Source of the DNA: an uncultured Rhodospira sp.
Lineage (GTDB): Bacteria > Pseudomonadota > Alphaproteobacteria > Rhodospirillales > Rhodospirillaceae
Length of the DNA: 38,076 nucleotides
Reading direction: 5' to 3'
Assembly (NCBI RefSeq): GCF_937138205.1
Contig: NZ_CAKZOT010000074.1
Location: forward strand, 1 to 38,076
Positions 13,648 through 22,734 of this stretch are shown here, piece after piece (the first letter of the stretch is position 1; each line of letters starts with the position of its first letter). A program made the position numbers and the translations under genes. The notes under the pieces are model-generated. The model did no database searches and was not told where the DNA came from. It saw only the letters and a program-made list of their open reading frames with translations.

Positions 13648-16600
13648 CTATGCCACCGGCCTCGCCGTATCAAGCACCATCACCCCCGGGCCGGCGGTCC
13701 AGACCAGGGCGCAGGTGATCGCCCGGTCCGGGTAGATCTGGTCCAGGACCCCCCGATACAGCGCCATCTGGCGCACGTAGGTGTCGGGGATCGCAGTCGG
13801 ATCGGCCGGCACCGGCCGGCTGGTCTTGAAATCCACCACGACGACCCGGTCGTCCGTCACCAGCAGCCGGTCCACTTGGCCCGACACCACGGAGTCGCCG
13901 ATCACGCCGACGATCGGCACCTCGGCCCGCGCGCCGGGGCCGAACACGGGCGCCAGGTCCGGATGGTTCAGGACCGCCAGCACCTCATCGGCCAGCGTCT
14001 CGACCGTGGCCGCATCCAATTCATGAACCGGCCGCGCCAGCCACGCCCGCGCCGCCTCGGCCCGGCGCTCCGGCGCCAGGCCGGGCAGGTGTTGCAGCAG
14101 GCGGTGCACCAGAATGCCGCGCTGGAACCGCGCGCGCTCCGCCCGGGCCACCGGCGAGACCGGCGGCGGGTCAGCCCGGACATGGGACGGCGCCAGCGGC
14201 CGCGAGGGGCGCGGCTCGGCGGGCGCCGGCCGGGTCAGCCAGTCCGGGGCCTCGGTGTCCGCCGGTGCGGCGTCCATCGCGCTGTCGTCCGGCCGGGGCG
14301 GGCGCGTCTGGTCCGAGCGGTGGCGCAGCACCGTGGCGGACTCCGCCGCCATGCCGCAGGCGAGCAGGTCCGCGTCGTCCTCCGCCACCGCGAAACCCTG
14401 CAGGCCCCGCGCGACGAGCGCGTGCCAACAGCCGTCGGGCGCGGCCTTGCGCGTGTTCCAGCCGCACACGATGAGCCGGTCCTCGGCCCGGGTCATGGCG
14501 ACATAGAGCAGGCGGCGGTATTCCCGGTCCTGGGCGGCGCGGCGGGCGTCCTCCAGCGCCTGGGTGACGGGCTCGCGGTCGGCGGCGCGCGGCGGCCACA
14601 GCAGCAGGGCGTCGTCGCCGTCGCCGTCGAAATAGACGTGGGTATCGCCGGCCGGCGGCGTGCCGCGCGTGTCGGGCAGAATGACCACCGGCGCCTGCAA
14701 GCCCTTGGAGCCGTGCACGGTCATCACCCGCACCGCTTGGCCGCCGTGCTCCAGGTCGCGCTTGACCTCGGTCTCGGCCACGGACAACGCGCGCAGGAAT
14801 CCGCCCAGCGAGGGCGGCTGATCGCGGTCGTGGGCCAACGCCAGGGCCATGAACTCGTCGAGGGGGTCGTCGGCCTCCGGCCCCAGCCGCGCCACCAGGT
14901 TGCGGCGTCCGTCCAGCGTGTCCAGCACGCGGGCGAACAGTTCGTGCGGCGGGATCAGGTCGGCCACCGCCATCAGGTCGTGCATGTGTTTCCAGGCGGC
15001 GCCAAAGGCATCATCGGCACCCGCGCGCGCCTCCAGCCGGTGCCACAGCCGTTCGCCCGGCGCGCGGCCGTGGGCCAGCTCGAACAGTTGTTCTTCTGAC
15101 AACCCGATCAGCGGCCCTTTCAACACCGTGGCCAACGTCAAATCATCCTCCGGCAGCAGCATCGCCTGCCCCAGGGCCATCAGGTCCATCACCGCCAACT
15201 GGTCGGTCAGCACCATGCGGTCGGCCCCGGCCACCGGCACGCCGAGCCCCTTCAGCGCCCGCGACAGGTCGTTGACGAACGGCGTGCGGCGGCGCACCAG
15301 CACCATGATATCGCCGGCCCGGATGGGGCGGTCGCGCGCCTCCAGCCGTTCGCCGCCGATCATGCGGTGGATGCGCTGCGCCAGCACGCGGGCGAGGCGC
15401 GTCGGCGCGCTTTCCACCCGCAGGCGCTCGACCGGCGGTTTCCAGGGGTCGGGCGCGGGCGCCTCGGGCGGGTCGATGGGGGGCCACACCTCAACGTGGC
15501 CCGCCTGTCCCACACGCGCCGGGATGTGGGTGATGTCCTCGGCCCCCACCGCCACGCCGTCGCGGGCGTCGGCCTGAACGAACACCTGGTTGACCGCCTC
15601 CAGCACGGCCGCCGTCGAGCGGAACGAGACATGCAGGCCCACATCCTCGAACCGCGCGCCGGTGGCCCGCACGCGGTCGGCGACGCGCCCGCGCATGGCC
15701 TCGAACCCGGCCGGGTCGGCGCCCTGGAAGCTGTAGATGGACTGCTTGCGGTCGCCCACGGCGAACACGGTGCGGGTGGGCGGCACGGTGTCGCCGCGCG
15801 GCCCCTCGCGGCCCAGGCCGGCGTGGAACTCCTCGGTCAGCATCCGCGCCACCGCCCACTGGTCCGGGCTGGTGTCCTGCGCCTCGTCGATCAGCAGGTG
15901 GTCGATGCCGCCGTCCAGCTTGTAGAGAACCCAGGCGGCGCCGTCCGAGCGTTCCAGCAGGGCGCGGGTGTGGTGGATCAGGTCGTCGAAGTCGAGCAGC
16001 GCGCGGGCGTCCTTCTGCTCGGACAGGGCCTTCAGATAGGCATCGGCCACCGTCAGCAAGGCGCCGCTGGCCTCGGCCACGGCGGCGGCGCGGCGGTGCT
16101 CCGCGAGACGCAGGAGACGGTTCTGTTCCGTGACCATGATTTCGATGATGTCGGGGTGACTGTCGCGAACGGCCTTTGTGGACGCCAAGCCCTTTTCTGA
16201 ACGCGGGTTGCCATCCTTGTCGAGAAACAGGGCTTGGTGCCCGTCCAGCAACCTGGGCCGTTGTTCCGCAGACTCTGAAAGGAAGGCCAACAGGCCAGGC
16301 AGGCGCTCCTTCTCTTTCTTCCCACCTTTTTCGGCCAGAACTTGCGCGACGTTGAGAAGCCCCGCGTGGTCGAATGCGCCGTCGGCGCAGGCGCCGCAGG
16401 TCAAAGCCTCGGGCGTCTCGCCCTCGGTCACGCCCAGACGCGCCCAGGTGGCCGTGCGCACGGCGTTCAGGCCCCCGCGCGCGGCGAACATCCGCCGCAG
16501 GCGCGGCCCGGCGCGTTTCATCGCCGCCATCAGCTTGGGGAAGCGGTCCTCGGAGACGCACGCGCTCACCGTCTCCAGCGCCGCCGCCAGCGGATCGACG

Positions 16601-17142
16601 GCCGGGTCTCCCAACCGCGCCGTTTCCAGCACCGTGCGCAGGGCGGTCTCGCTCGCTTCGGCGGTCTGCCGCTCGTCCATCACCCGGAAGCCGGGGGACA
16701 GGCCCGCCTCCAGCGGAAACCGGCGCAGCACCGACTGGCAGAAGGCGTGAATGGTCTGGATGCGCAGGCCCCCCGGCGTGTCCAGCACGCGGGCGAACAG
16801 GCGCCGCGCGCCGGCCATGCGGTCGGGATCGGGGCGGGCGCCGGACAGGTCCGCCAATGCCCGCGCCAGCGTGGGATCGTCGCACACCGCCCACTCGGCC
16901 AGCCGGCGGGCGACGCGGTTGGCCATCTCCGCCGCCGCCGCCTTGGTGAAGGTCAGGCACAGCAGGCGCTCCGGCGCCGTGCCGTCCAGCAACAGGTTCA
17001 GCACGCGGTCGGTCAGCACCTTGGTCTTGCCGGACCCGGCGCTGGCCGCCACCCAGGCCGAGGCGGCCGGGTCGGCCGCGCGGCGCTGCTCGCGCCCGGC
17101 CAGGGCGACGGGGTCGAGCGGGGCGGGATTGGGGCCGGTCAT
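13648..17142 (-). CDS. addA: Double-strand break repair helicase-nuclease AddA
   Basis: AddA is the UvrD-like helicase and nuclease subunit of AddAB, which resects double-strand ends for RecA. The 1164-residue protein has Walker A ASAGSGKT (33-40), motif Ia LTFTKAAAAEM, motif II DEAQDTSP (419-426), motif III AVGDRKQSIYSFQGA, VMTVHGSKGLQAPVV and YVAMTRAEDRL. The C-terminal RecB-family nuclease shows GQVDRL, VVVDFKT and the Q-x3-YR motif (RQMALYRG), so both activities look intact. It ends with the operon and converges on recN. The usual overlap with addB is missing: 196 bp containing a palindromic repeat separate them. Confidence 0.97.
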   Translation of the reverse strand: MTGPNPAPLDPVALAGREQRRAADPAASAWVAASAGSGKTKVLTDRVLNLLLDGTAPERLLCLTFTKAAAAEMANRVARRLAEWAVCDDPTLARALADLSGARPDPDRMAGARRLFARVLDTPGGLRIQTIHAFCQSVLRRFPLEAGLSPGFRVMDERQTAEASETALRTVLETARLGDPAVDPLAAALETVSACVSEDRFPKLMAAMKRAGPRLRRMFAARGGLNAVRTATWARLGVTEGETPEALTCGACADGAFDHAGLLNVAQVLAEKGGKKEKERLPGLLAFLSESAEQRPRLLDGHQALFLDKDGNPRSEKGLASTKAVRDSHPDIIEIMVTEQNRLLRLAEHRRAAAVAEASGALLTVADAYLKALSEQKDARALLDFDDLIHHTRALLERSDGAAWVLYKLDGGIDHLLIDEAQDTSPDQWAVARMLTEEFHAGLGREGPRGDTVPPTRTVFAVGDRKQSIYSFQGADPAGFEAMRGRVADRVRATGARFEDVGLHVSFRSTAAVLEAVNQVFVQADARDGVAVGAEDITHIPARVGQAGHVEVWPPIDPPEAPAPDPWKPPVERLRVESAPTRLARVLAQRIHRMIGGERLEARDRPIRAGDIMVLVRRRTPFVNDLSRALKGLGVPVAGADRMVLTDQLAVMDLMALGQAMLLPEDDLTLATVLKGPLIGLSEEQLFELAHGRAPGERLWHRLEARAGADDAFGAAWKHMHDLMAVADLIPPHELFARVLDTLDGRRNLVARLGPEADDPLDEFMALALAHDRDQPPSLGGFLRALSVAETEVKRDLEHGGQAVRVMTVHGSKGLQAPVVILPDTRGTPPAGDTHVYFDGDGDDALLLWPPRAADREPVTQALEDARRAAQDREYRRLLYVAMTRAEDRLIVCGWNTRKAAPDGCWHALVARGLQGFAVAEDDADLLACGMAAESATVLRHRSDQTRPPRPDDSAMDAAPADTEAPDWLTRPAPAEPRPSRPLAPSHVRADPPPVSPVARAERARFQRGILVHRLLQHLPGLAPERRAEAARAWLARPVHELDAATVETLADEVLAVLNHPDLAPVFGPGARAEVPIVGVIGDSVVSGQVDRLLVTDDRVVVVDFKTSRPVPADPTAIPDTYVRQMALYRGVLDQIYPDRAITCALVWTAGPGVMVLDTARPVA

Positions 17143-17168
17143 GGCACTGTCTCCGCGCCCAGTGCCCC

Positions 17169-17270
17169 GTCATTGCGAGCCCGCGTCGTTAGACGCGGGC
17201 GAAGCAATCCAGAGCAGAAAACATCAATACTCGCCCTGGATGGCTTCGTCGCTTCGCTCCTCGCAATGAC
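17169..17270. repeat. GTCATTGCGAG-type palindromic repeat between addB and addA
   Basis: A 102-bp element is bounded by an 11-bp perfect inverted repeat: GTCATTGCGAG (17169-17179) and CTCGCAATGAC (17260-17270). Inside, GCCCGCGTC-GTTA-GACGCGGGC (17179-17200) is a perfect 9-bp hairpin, and GCGAAGCAATCCAG (17199-17212) pairs imperfectly with CTGGATGGCTTCGTCGC (17236-17252). A run of seven T follows at 17274. From general knowledge this is a widely dispersed proteobacterial repeat family with GCGAAGCAATCC arms. It carries no gene, so it probably spread as a non-autonomous element. Confidence 0.85.
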
Positions 17271-17338
17271 GGCTTTTTTTGCGGGACGGGAGTGAAACTC
17301 CACGCCGTCACATCTCGCAAGGGGATGCGCAACGTCCA

Positions 17339-20317
17339 TCACGCCCCCTCCTCGTCGCCGGCGGTGGACCACTCCAGGACACGGGCCAGGTGTTCGTAAT
17401 CCGAATACTTCGGCGCCTTGTCCGGCACCGGCCGGGCGGGATAGGGCGTCTCCGGCAGGGCGTACAGATTGACCAGGGCCACCAGCCCGGCCAGGGCCTC
17501 GGCGGCCAGCGTCGGCGGGTCGTCGGCCACGGCGCGGATCTCGCCGCCCTGGTCGCGCGATCCGCTCAGGCGCCAGTACTCCAGCCCGGCTACCGGCCCG
17601 GCGGGCACGTCGGCGAAGGCCCCGGCGGCCAGCATGGCGGCTTCCAGCGGCAACTGGGGCGCATAACCGGCCGCGACTTCCTTTTTCGCCGGCGGCTGGC
17701 CGGTCTTGTGATCGACCACCACCAGGGACCCGTCGCGATACGCCTCCACCCGGTCGGCGCGCGCGGTCAAGGTGAACGGCCGCGCCACGCCGGCCAGCGC
17801 CATCTCGCCCTTCACTTCGACGTGGACGCGGCGCAGCGTCGCCGCCCGCGCGCGTTCCTGGGCCGCCACCCACACAGCGGTGCGTTGGAAGCGCGGCCAC
17901 CAGAAGGCATTCACCGCCGCGTCGGCCATGCCCTCGGCGAACACGTCGCGGCCGATGTCCAGCAAGGCCCGCTCGACATCGGCGGGCAGGGTCTCGGGAT
18001 GGGCGAGGCGGAGGCGTTCCAACGCGGCGTGCACCAACTCGCCGTAGTCCTTGGCGCCGAGCGGCCGGTCGAGCGGCTCCAGCGCCTCCAGCCCCAGCAC
18101 ATACTGGGCATAGATGGCGTAGGGATCGCGCCGCCAGGTCTCGATGCGGGTGACGGACAGCCTGTCAGGGCGAGCCTCCACCGGCGGCGTGGGGGCCGGC
18201 GGCGGTGCGGGATCCACCGTCTCCACCGCGCGCAGGCGCGCCGCCCAGCCCAGCCAGGGGGTGCGCGCGGCCGCCGCCCAGGCGTCCGCCAGCCCCACCG
18301 CCGCCGTCGCAGCGTCCAGCCGCAGCAGCCAGCGCGAGGGCACGGTCGGCGTGCCCTCGACCCGCTCCGCCCGGGTCAGCACGACGCGCGGCGCGCCCAT
18401 CGCCTGGGCGAAGTCGTGCGCCGACAGGCCGACGCGCTGTTCCGGCGGCGGCAGGCCGAAATCCGCCTGCATGGGCCGGCTCATCCACGGATCGGCCTCG
18501 ACGGCGGGCGGCCAGGTGCCCTCGTTCAGTCCACCCAGGATCATCAGATCGGCGTGCCAGGCGCGCGCCTCCAGCGGCCCGAGGATGGACAGGCGCGGGT
18601 GCCCGCCCTGGGGCGGACGGACGGCGCGGCCGGCCATCAGGGCGTCAAGCAGGCCCGGATAGTGGCGCGGCTGGATGTCCGGCAGGCCGTCGGCGGCCTC
18701 GGCCAGTTCGGCGGCGAAGAGGGCGGCGGCCTCGCCGGCGGTTTCGGCCCACAGGCGCAAGGGGCCGGGCGTGGTCCGCGTTTCGGCCAAGGCCTCGGCG
18801 GCTTGCATGTGGGTCTCGACCAGGGCGCGCGGCGGCAGCGGTGGCCCACTCATCATTGTCAGGAGCGGCCCCAACCGCTCTTCCAGGCGGTCCAGAAGGC
18901 GCATCAGGCGGCCGTCGACCGGCACACCGCGTGCGCGGGCCACCCGGCGTAACCCGTCGAGCCCGCCGGGCGGGCGCGGGCCGCGCAGGACCCGGCGCTC
19001 CAGGTCGCGCACGCTGGCGCGGAAGCGGCCCACGTCCAGGCCGCCGCCGGCCAGCGGGTGGCGCAGCAGGTCGAGCAGCGGTCCCGGTGCCAGGTCCTCG
19101 GCCGCCGCCACGGCGAGCAGGCGCAGGAACGAACCGGGCGCGGTCACGGCCAACGGCCGGCCGGCGGAATCGTCCACGGTCAGGCGCCAGCGTTCCAGCA
19201 GCGCCGCCACCCGCCGCGCCAGATCGCGGTCCGGGGTGACCAGGGCGGCGGTGCGGCCGGGCGTCTCCAGGGTCTCGCGCATCATCAGGGCGATGGCCTC
19301 GGCCTCCTCGCGCGGGCCGGGGGCGGTCACCCGTTCGACGCCGGCCAGCGCCGACGGCGGCAGGGCCGGGGCCGCGCGCCACGCGTCGGTGGTCGCGGCT
19401 GGCCGCAGGGCCTCGGCGGTCAGGCGGAGGCGGGCGGCGTTTGCTGACGGCGCGCCGGCGAGAGGCGACGGCCAGTCGGGTACGTCGCGGCGGTCCATCC
19501 CCAGCCTGGCCAGCAACTCGCGCAGGCCGTACTGGGGATGGGTCGGGTCCAGCGCCGACCAGCTTTCGTCGTCCAGATCGCGGTCGAGGCCGGGCAGGAT
19601 GACAGCGCCGTTGGGCAGCCCGGCCACCACCGCCAACAGGTCGGCCGTCGCCGGGATCGACCCGGTGGAGCCGGCGGCGATCACCGGGCCGGGGGGCGGC
19701 GTCGTCCGCCAGTCTTCGGCCTGGGCGGTCATCAGCCGGTCGCGCCGCGCCGCCGGGTCGAGCGCGCCCTCGGCCTCCAGCACGGTGGGCCAGACCTCGA
19801 ACAGCACCCGCAGGAAATCCACCGTGATGCCCCAGTGTTCGGCGTAGCGCTCCGGCACCAGGGCAGCCAGCCGATCGAACGACAGCCGTTGCGTCTGCAC
19901 GCGGTCGAGCAGGCTCGCCAGCTCCCGCGCCAAGCGGGCGGCCATCTCGGGTGTGGGCGGGCGGTCGCCCGGCCCGAGCGGCCGCGCCTGGATCAGCCGC
20001 GCCAGCAGCAGCCGGCGGCGCAGGTCGCGAATGGCGGGCGGCAGGTCGGCCAGATCGTCGCCCAGGACGGCGGGCGCGGCCAGCAACAGGTCGTCCTCGT
20101 CGACATCGCCCAGGGCCATCATGCGCGGCAGCATCAGCGCCCGGCCGGCGCCGCGACGCAGGAACGCCTCGCGCAGGGTACGGCAGGCGCGCCGCGTCGG
20201 CAGCAGCACCGTGACGTCCGCCAGCGCCAGCGGATCACCGCCGTGGCGGTCCAGCAGGCCGGCGGCCAGCACGTCCACGAACGGGCGCGTGGGGGCGATG
20301 GTGAAAACGCGGGGCGT
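17339..20317 (-). CDS. addB: Double-strand break repair protein AddB
   Basis: AddB is the second helicase-like/nuclease subunit of AddAB. The 992-residue frame has TVLLPTRRACRTLREAF near the N-terminus, APGPREEAEAIALMMRE in the helicase-like core, and a C-terminal RecB nuclease with LTARADRVEAY, LVVVDHKTGQPP and a downstream Gln (YAPQLPLE). No CxxC iron-sulfur ligands are visible, as is usual in alphaproteobacteria. The family N-terminus (VFTIAPTRPFVDVLAAGLL) is encoded upstream of the first conventional start (GTG, 20278). The only fitting initiation point is ACG at 20317, six bases after CGGAGG and 12 nt after the murU stop. I therefore call an ACG start; initiation at the GTG would remove 13 conserved residues. 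Confidence 0.93.
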   Translation of the reverse strand, partial: TPRVFTIAPTRPFVDVLAAGLLDRHGGDPLALADVTVLLPTRRACRTLREAFLRRGAGRALMLPRMMALGDVDEDDLLLAAPAVLGDDLADLPPAIRDLRRRLLLARLIQARPLGPGDRPPTPEMAARLARELASLLDRVQTQRLSFDRLAALVPERYAEHWGITVDFLRVLFEVWPTVLEAEGALDPAARRDRLMTAQAEDWRTTPPPGPVIAAGSTGSIPATADLLAVVAGLPNGAVILPGLDRDLDDESWSALDPTHPQYGLRELLARLGMDRRDVPDWPSPLAGAPSANAARLRLTAEALRPAATTDAWRAAPALPPSALAGVERVTAPGPREEAEAIALMMRETLETPGRTAALVTPDRDLARRVAALLERWRLTVDDSAGRPLAVTAPGSFLRLLAVAAAEDLAPGPLLDLLRHPLAGGGLDVGRFRASVRDLERRVLRGPRPPGGLDGLRRVARARGVPVDGRLMRLLDRLEERLGPLLTMMSGPPLPPRALVETHMQAAEALAETRTTPGPLRLWAETAGEAAALFAAELAEAADGLPDIQPRHYPGLLDALMAGRAVRPPQGGHPRLSILGPLEARAWHADLMILGGLNEGTWPPAVEADPWMSRPMQADFGLPPPEQRVGLSAHDFAQAMGAPRVVLTRAERVEGTPTVPSRWLLRLDAATAAVGLADAWAAAARTPWLGWAARLRAVETVDPAPPPAPTPPVEARPDRLSVTRIETWRRDPYAIYAQYVLGLEALEPLDRPLGAKDYGELVHAALERLRLAHPETLPADVERALLDIGRDVFAEGMADAAVNAFWWPRFQRTAVWVAAQERARAATLRRVHVEVKGEMALAGVARPFTLTARADRVEAYRDGSLVVVDHKTGQPPAKKEVAAGYAPQLPLEAAMLAAGAFADVPAGPVAGLEYWRLSGSRDQGGEIRAVADDPPTLAAEALAGLVALVNLYALPETPYPARPVPDKAPKYSDYEHLARVLEWSTAGDEEGA

Positions 20318-20329
20318 GGCGGGCCTCCG

Positions 20330-21109
20330 TTACTGCTCGCTGCTGGGGCCGGGCTCGCCCAGCCTTTCCTCGGCCAGGGCAAGCGCGGTGGGTGTTCCCA
20401 CATGATACCACTCGCCATCGTGGGGCACAGCGAAGATGCGCTCCTCGTCGATGGCACGGTTGAACAGGCGGTTGAACGAGAACGGGCCATCCGGCGTGTC
20501 CTCGAACAGGGCCGCTGTGGTCATCAGCACGCCGGCGTAGACGAATGGGGCGATCTCGTGCTGGCGGCGGCGGCGCGGACGGCCCCAGGAATCGACGAAG
20601 AAGTCGCCGGGGCCTTCATATCCGTTGGCGCTGGCCAGACGCAGCACCAGCAGCAACAGGTCCATGCGCGCCGGGTCCCAGGCCCCGGCCAGCCGGGTCA
20701 GCGCCGGAATGGCGCCGTCCAGCCACAACACGTCGCCGTTGGCCACGAAAAAGGGATCGGCGCCCAGCAACGGCAGCGCCTTGCGGACGCCGCCGCCGGT
20801 GTCCAACAGGGCGTCGGTCTCGTCCGAAAAGGCGATGCGCGGCGCCGTGCGGTCGGCCAGGTGCGTGCGGACCTTGTCGCCCAGATGGTGGATGTTGACG
20901 ACGCAGGTCTCGACGCCGACGGTGGCCATGCGGTCCAGCGTCCAGTCGATGACCGGCCGGCCGCGCACCGGGACCAGCGGTTTCGGCGTGTGGTTGGTGA
21001 GGGGCCTCATGCGCGTGCCCAGGCCGGCCGCCAGGATCATGGCCCGGCGGGGCACGGCGACGTCGCCCACCGGCGGGATGGTGACGGTCTGATGCGGGCG
21101 CTGGGTCAT
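20330..21109 (-). CDS. murU: N-acetylmuramate alpha-1-phosphate uridylyltransferase MurU
   Basis: MurU makes UDP-MurNAc from MurNAc-1-phosphate in the recycling route that bypasses MurA/MurB and so fosfomycin. The 259-residue protein has the nucleotidyltransferase signature LAAGLGTRMRPLTNHTPKPLV (first residues about 26-45), then FVANGDVLW with the metal-binding Asp, and EWYHVGTPTALALAE at the C-terminus. An N-terminal extension of about 20 residues precedes the fold; an internal start is possible. It overlaps amgK by 4 nt, which supports the paired function. Confidence 0.9.
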   Translation of the reverse strand: MTQRPHQTVTIPPVGDVAVPRRAMILAAGLGTRMRPLTNHTPKPLVPVRGRPVIDWTLDRMATVGVETCVVNIHHLGDKVRTHLADRTAPRIAFSDETDALLDTGGGVRKALPLLGADPFFVANGDVLWLDGAIPALTRLAGAWDPARMDLLLLVLRLASANGYEGPGDFFVDSWGRPRRRRQHEIAPFVYAGVLMTTAALFEDTPDGPFSFNRLFNRAIDEERIFAVPHDGEWYHVGTPTALALAEERLGEPGPSSEQ

Positions 21110-22128
21110 GGCGGACGGGTCCTCCGCTCAGGGGGAATGTAGCGGTCGATCCAGGCGCGGACGCCGGCCAGCGCGGGGTGGTCTAGCGCCGCTTCGAACA
21201 GCCGCCAGACGCGCGGGATGTGATCCAGGTACAGCGGCTTGCCGTCGCGGCGCGACAGGCGGGTGAAGATGCCGATGACCTTGGCGTGGCGTTGCGCCGC
21301 CAGCACGGCCCAACTGGCGGCGAAGGCCTCTGGGTCGAGCCCCGGCACGGCCGAGAGATAGCGCGCCCGCATGGTCGCGACCAGATCGGGGTTCATGTCG
21401 CGCCGAGCATCCTCCAGCAGGGAGACGACATCGTAAGTCAGCGGGCCGACCACGGCGTCCTGGAAATCCAGCAGGCCGCAGCCCGCCAAGCCCGGGCGGC
21501 CGGGCACGTGCAGCAGGTTGTCGACGTGGAAGTCGCGCAGGACCAGGGTGTCCGGCACCGCTCGCGCCGGCGGGAACACGGCGCGCCACTGGGCCTCGTA
21601 GTCGGCCAGCGCGGCGTCGTCGGGCGCCTCGCCCAGCACCGCCGGCATGAACCAGTCGGTCAGCAGGCGGGCCTCCTGAAGCAGCAGGGCGTCGTCATAG
21701 GGCGGGGCCAGCCCGGGGGGTGCCGCCATATCGGCGGGGCGACGGTGCAGGTCGGCCAGCAGGTCCACGGCCAGCGTGTACAGCGCCGCCTCGTCCGCGC
21801 CGGCGGCCAGGCGGCGGGTGTAGGTCTCGTCGCCCAGGTCCTCCAGTAGCAGGAAGCCGTGCGCCGGGTCCTCGGCCAGCACCTCGGGGGCCGAATAGCC
21901 CAAGCCCGAAAGGTGACGGGCGACGCGGACAAAGGGGCGGATGTCCTCGTGCTCGGGGGGGGCGTCCATCAGCACTACGGATCGCGTGCCGCGCCACAGT
22001 CGGTGGTACGTGCGGAACGAGGCGTCGCCGGCCAGGAAGGTCACGCGCGCGTCGCCCCAGCCGGCAAGGCTGACGAAGGCGTCGCGGGCGGCGTCGCGGT
22101 CGCGGATCATGCGCTCATGCCCCGACAT
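21106..22128 (-). CDS. amgK: N-acetylmuramate/N-acetylglucosamine kinase AmgK
   Basis: AmgK phosphorylates MurNAc (and GlcNAc) at the anomeric position and feeds MurU. The 340-residue protein has the aminoglycoside-phosphotransferase fold: GDASFRTYHRL near residue 35, FLLLEDLGDETY as hinge, the catalytic loop LRDFHVDNLLH (Brenner-like, Asp then Asn), and LLDFQDAVVGPLTYDVVSL for the metal-binding Asp. ATG at 22128 follows GAGGTG and overlaps tsaE by 14 nt. Adjacency to murU favours this over a drug-resistance kinase. Confidence 0.9.
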   Translation of the reverse strand: MSGHERMIRDRDAARDAFVSLAGWGDARVTFLAGDASFRTYHRLWRGTRSVVLMDAPPEHEDIRPFVRVARHLSGLGYSAPEVLAEDPAHGFLLLEDLGDETYTRRLAAGADEAALYTLAVDLLADLHRRPADMAAPPGLAPPYDDALLLQEARLLTDWFMPAVLGEAPDDAALADYEAQWRAVFPPARAVPDTLVLRDFHVDNLLHVPGRPGLAGCGLLDFQDAVVGPLTYDVVSLLEDARRDMNPDLVATMRARYLSAVPGLDPEAFAASWAVLAAQRHAKVIGIFTRLSRRDGKPLYLDHIPRVWRLFEAALDHPALAGVRAWIDRYIPPERRTRPP

Positions 22129-22594
22129 GGCGGGCCACCTCGGGCAGGCGCCCGGCCCAGGCTCCGGCCGGCGTCAGGGTGACGCGGCGCGCCGTCGCGC
22201 CGGCGATGGCCAGGGTGACGTCCAGGCGGTCGCGCGGCAGCAACGGCCCCAGCCGGTCCGGCCACTCGATCAGCGTGGCCCCGGTCGCCAGCGCGTCGTC
22301 GAAGTCCAGTTCCAGCACGTCGTCGGGCCGCTCCAGGCGGTACAGGTCGTAGTGAGCGATCGGCAGGCCGTCGGCGCCGTCGTAGACCTGGAGAAGGGTG
22401 AAAGTGGGGCTTGGCACCTCGGCGTCGGCCTCGCCCGTGCGGGCGCGGATCAGCGCCCGGGCCAGCGCCGTCTTGCCGGCGCCCAGGTCGCCGCGCAGGG
22501 CCAGAACGTCGCCGACGCGCAACAGCCCGGCCAGCGCCGCGCCCAGGCGGGCGGTGGCGGCCTCGTCGGGCAGGTCGAGCATCACGTCGGTCAT
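22115..22594 (-). CDS. tsaE: tRNA t6A biosynthesis ATPase TsaE
   Basis: TsaE is the ATPase partner of TsaB-TsaD in making N6-threonylcarbamoyl-A37 of ANN-reading tRNAs. The 159-residue protein has Walker A GDLGAGKT (35-42), SPTFTLLQVY (switch I), HYDLYRLERPDDVLELDFDD and IEWPDRLG. ATG at 22594 follows AGGA; an in-frame ATG at 22621 would add nine residues. It heads the tsaE-amgK-murU-addB-addA operon. tsaC, acting earlier in the same pathway, lies about 12 kb away at 34956. Confidence 0.95.
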   Translation of the reverse strand: MTDVMLDLPDEAATARLGAALAGLLRVGDVLALRGDLGAGKTALARALIRARTGEADAEVPSPTFTLLQVYDGADGLPIAHYDLYRLERPDDVLELDFDDALATGATLIEWPDRLGPLLPRDRLDVTLAIAGATARRVTLTPAGAWAGRLPEVARHVGA

Positions 22595-22734
22595 GTCGGG
22601 TCCTGGGGCGTGTCGGGTCATGGGGACGGTTGTAACGGCCCACCTCCGGCCTCGCAACGGAGGCCGGGGTTGCGGTGGCCGGTGCGCCCCGGTATGTCAG
22701 GCTGCCCCGCCGCCAGGAACCGGAGACCCGTGCC

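Noticed and set aside
17279-18952. 557-residue frame opposite addB
   Set aside because: Antisense of the AddB nuclease region; Arg/Gln/Gly-rich with no domain.
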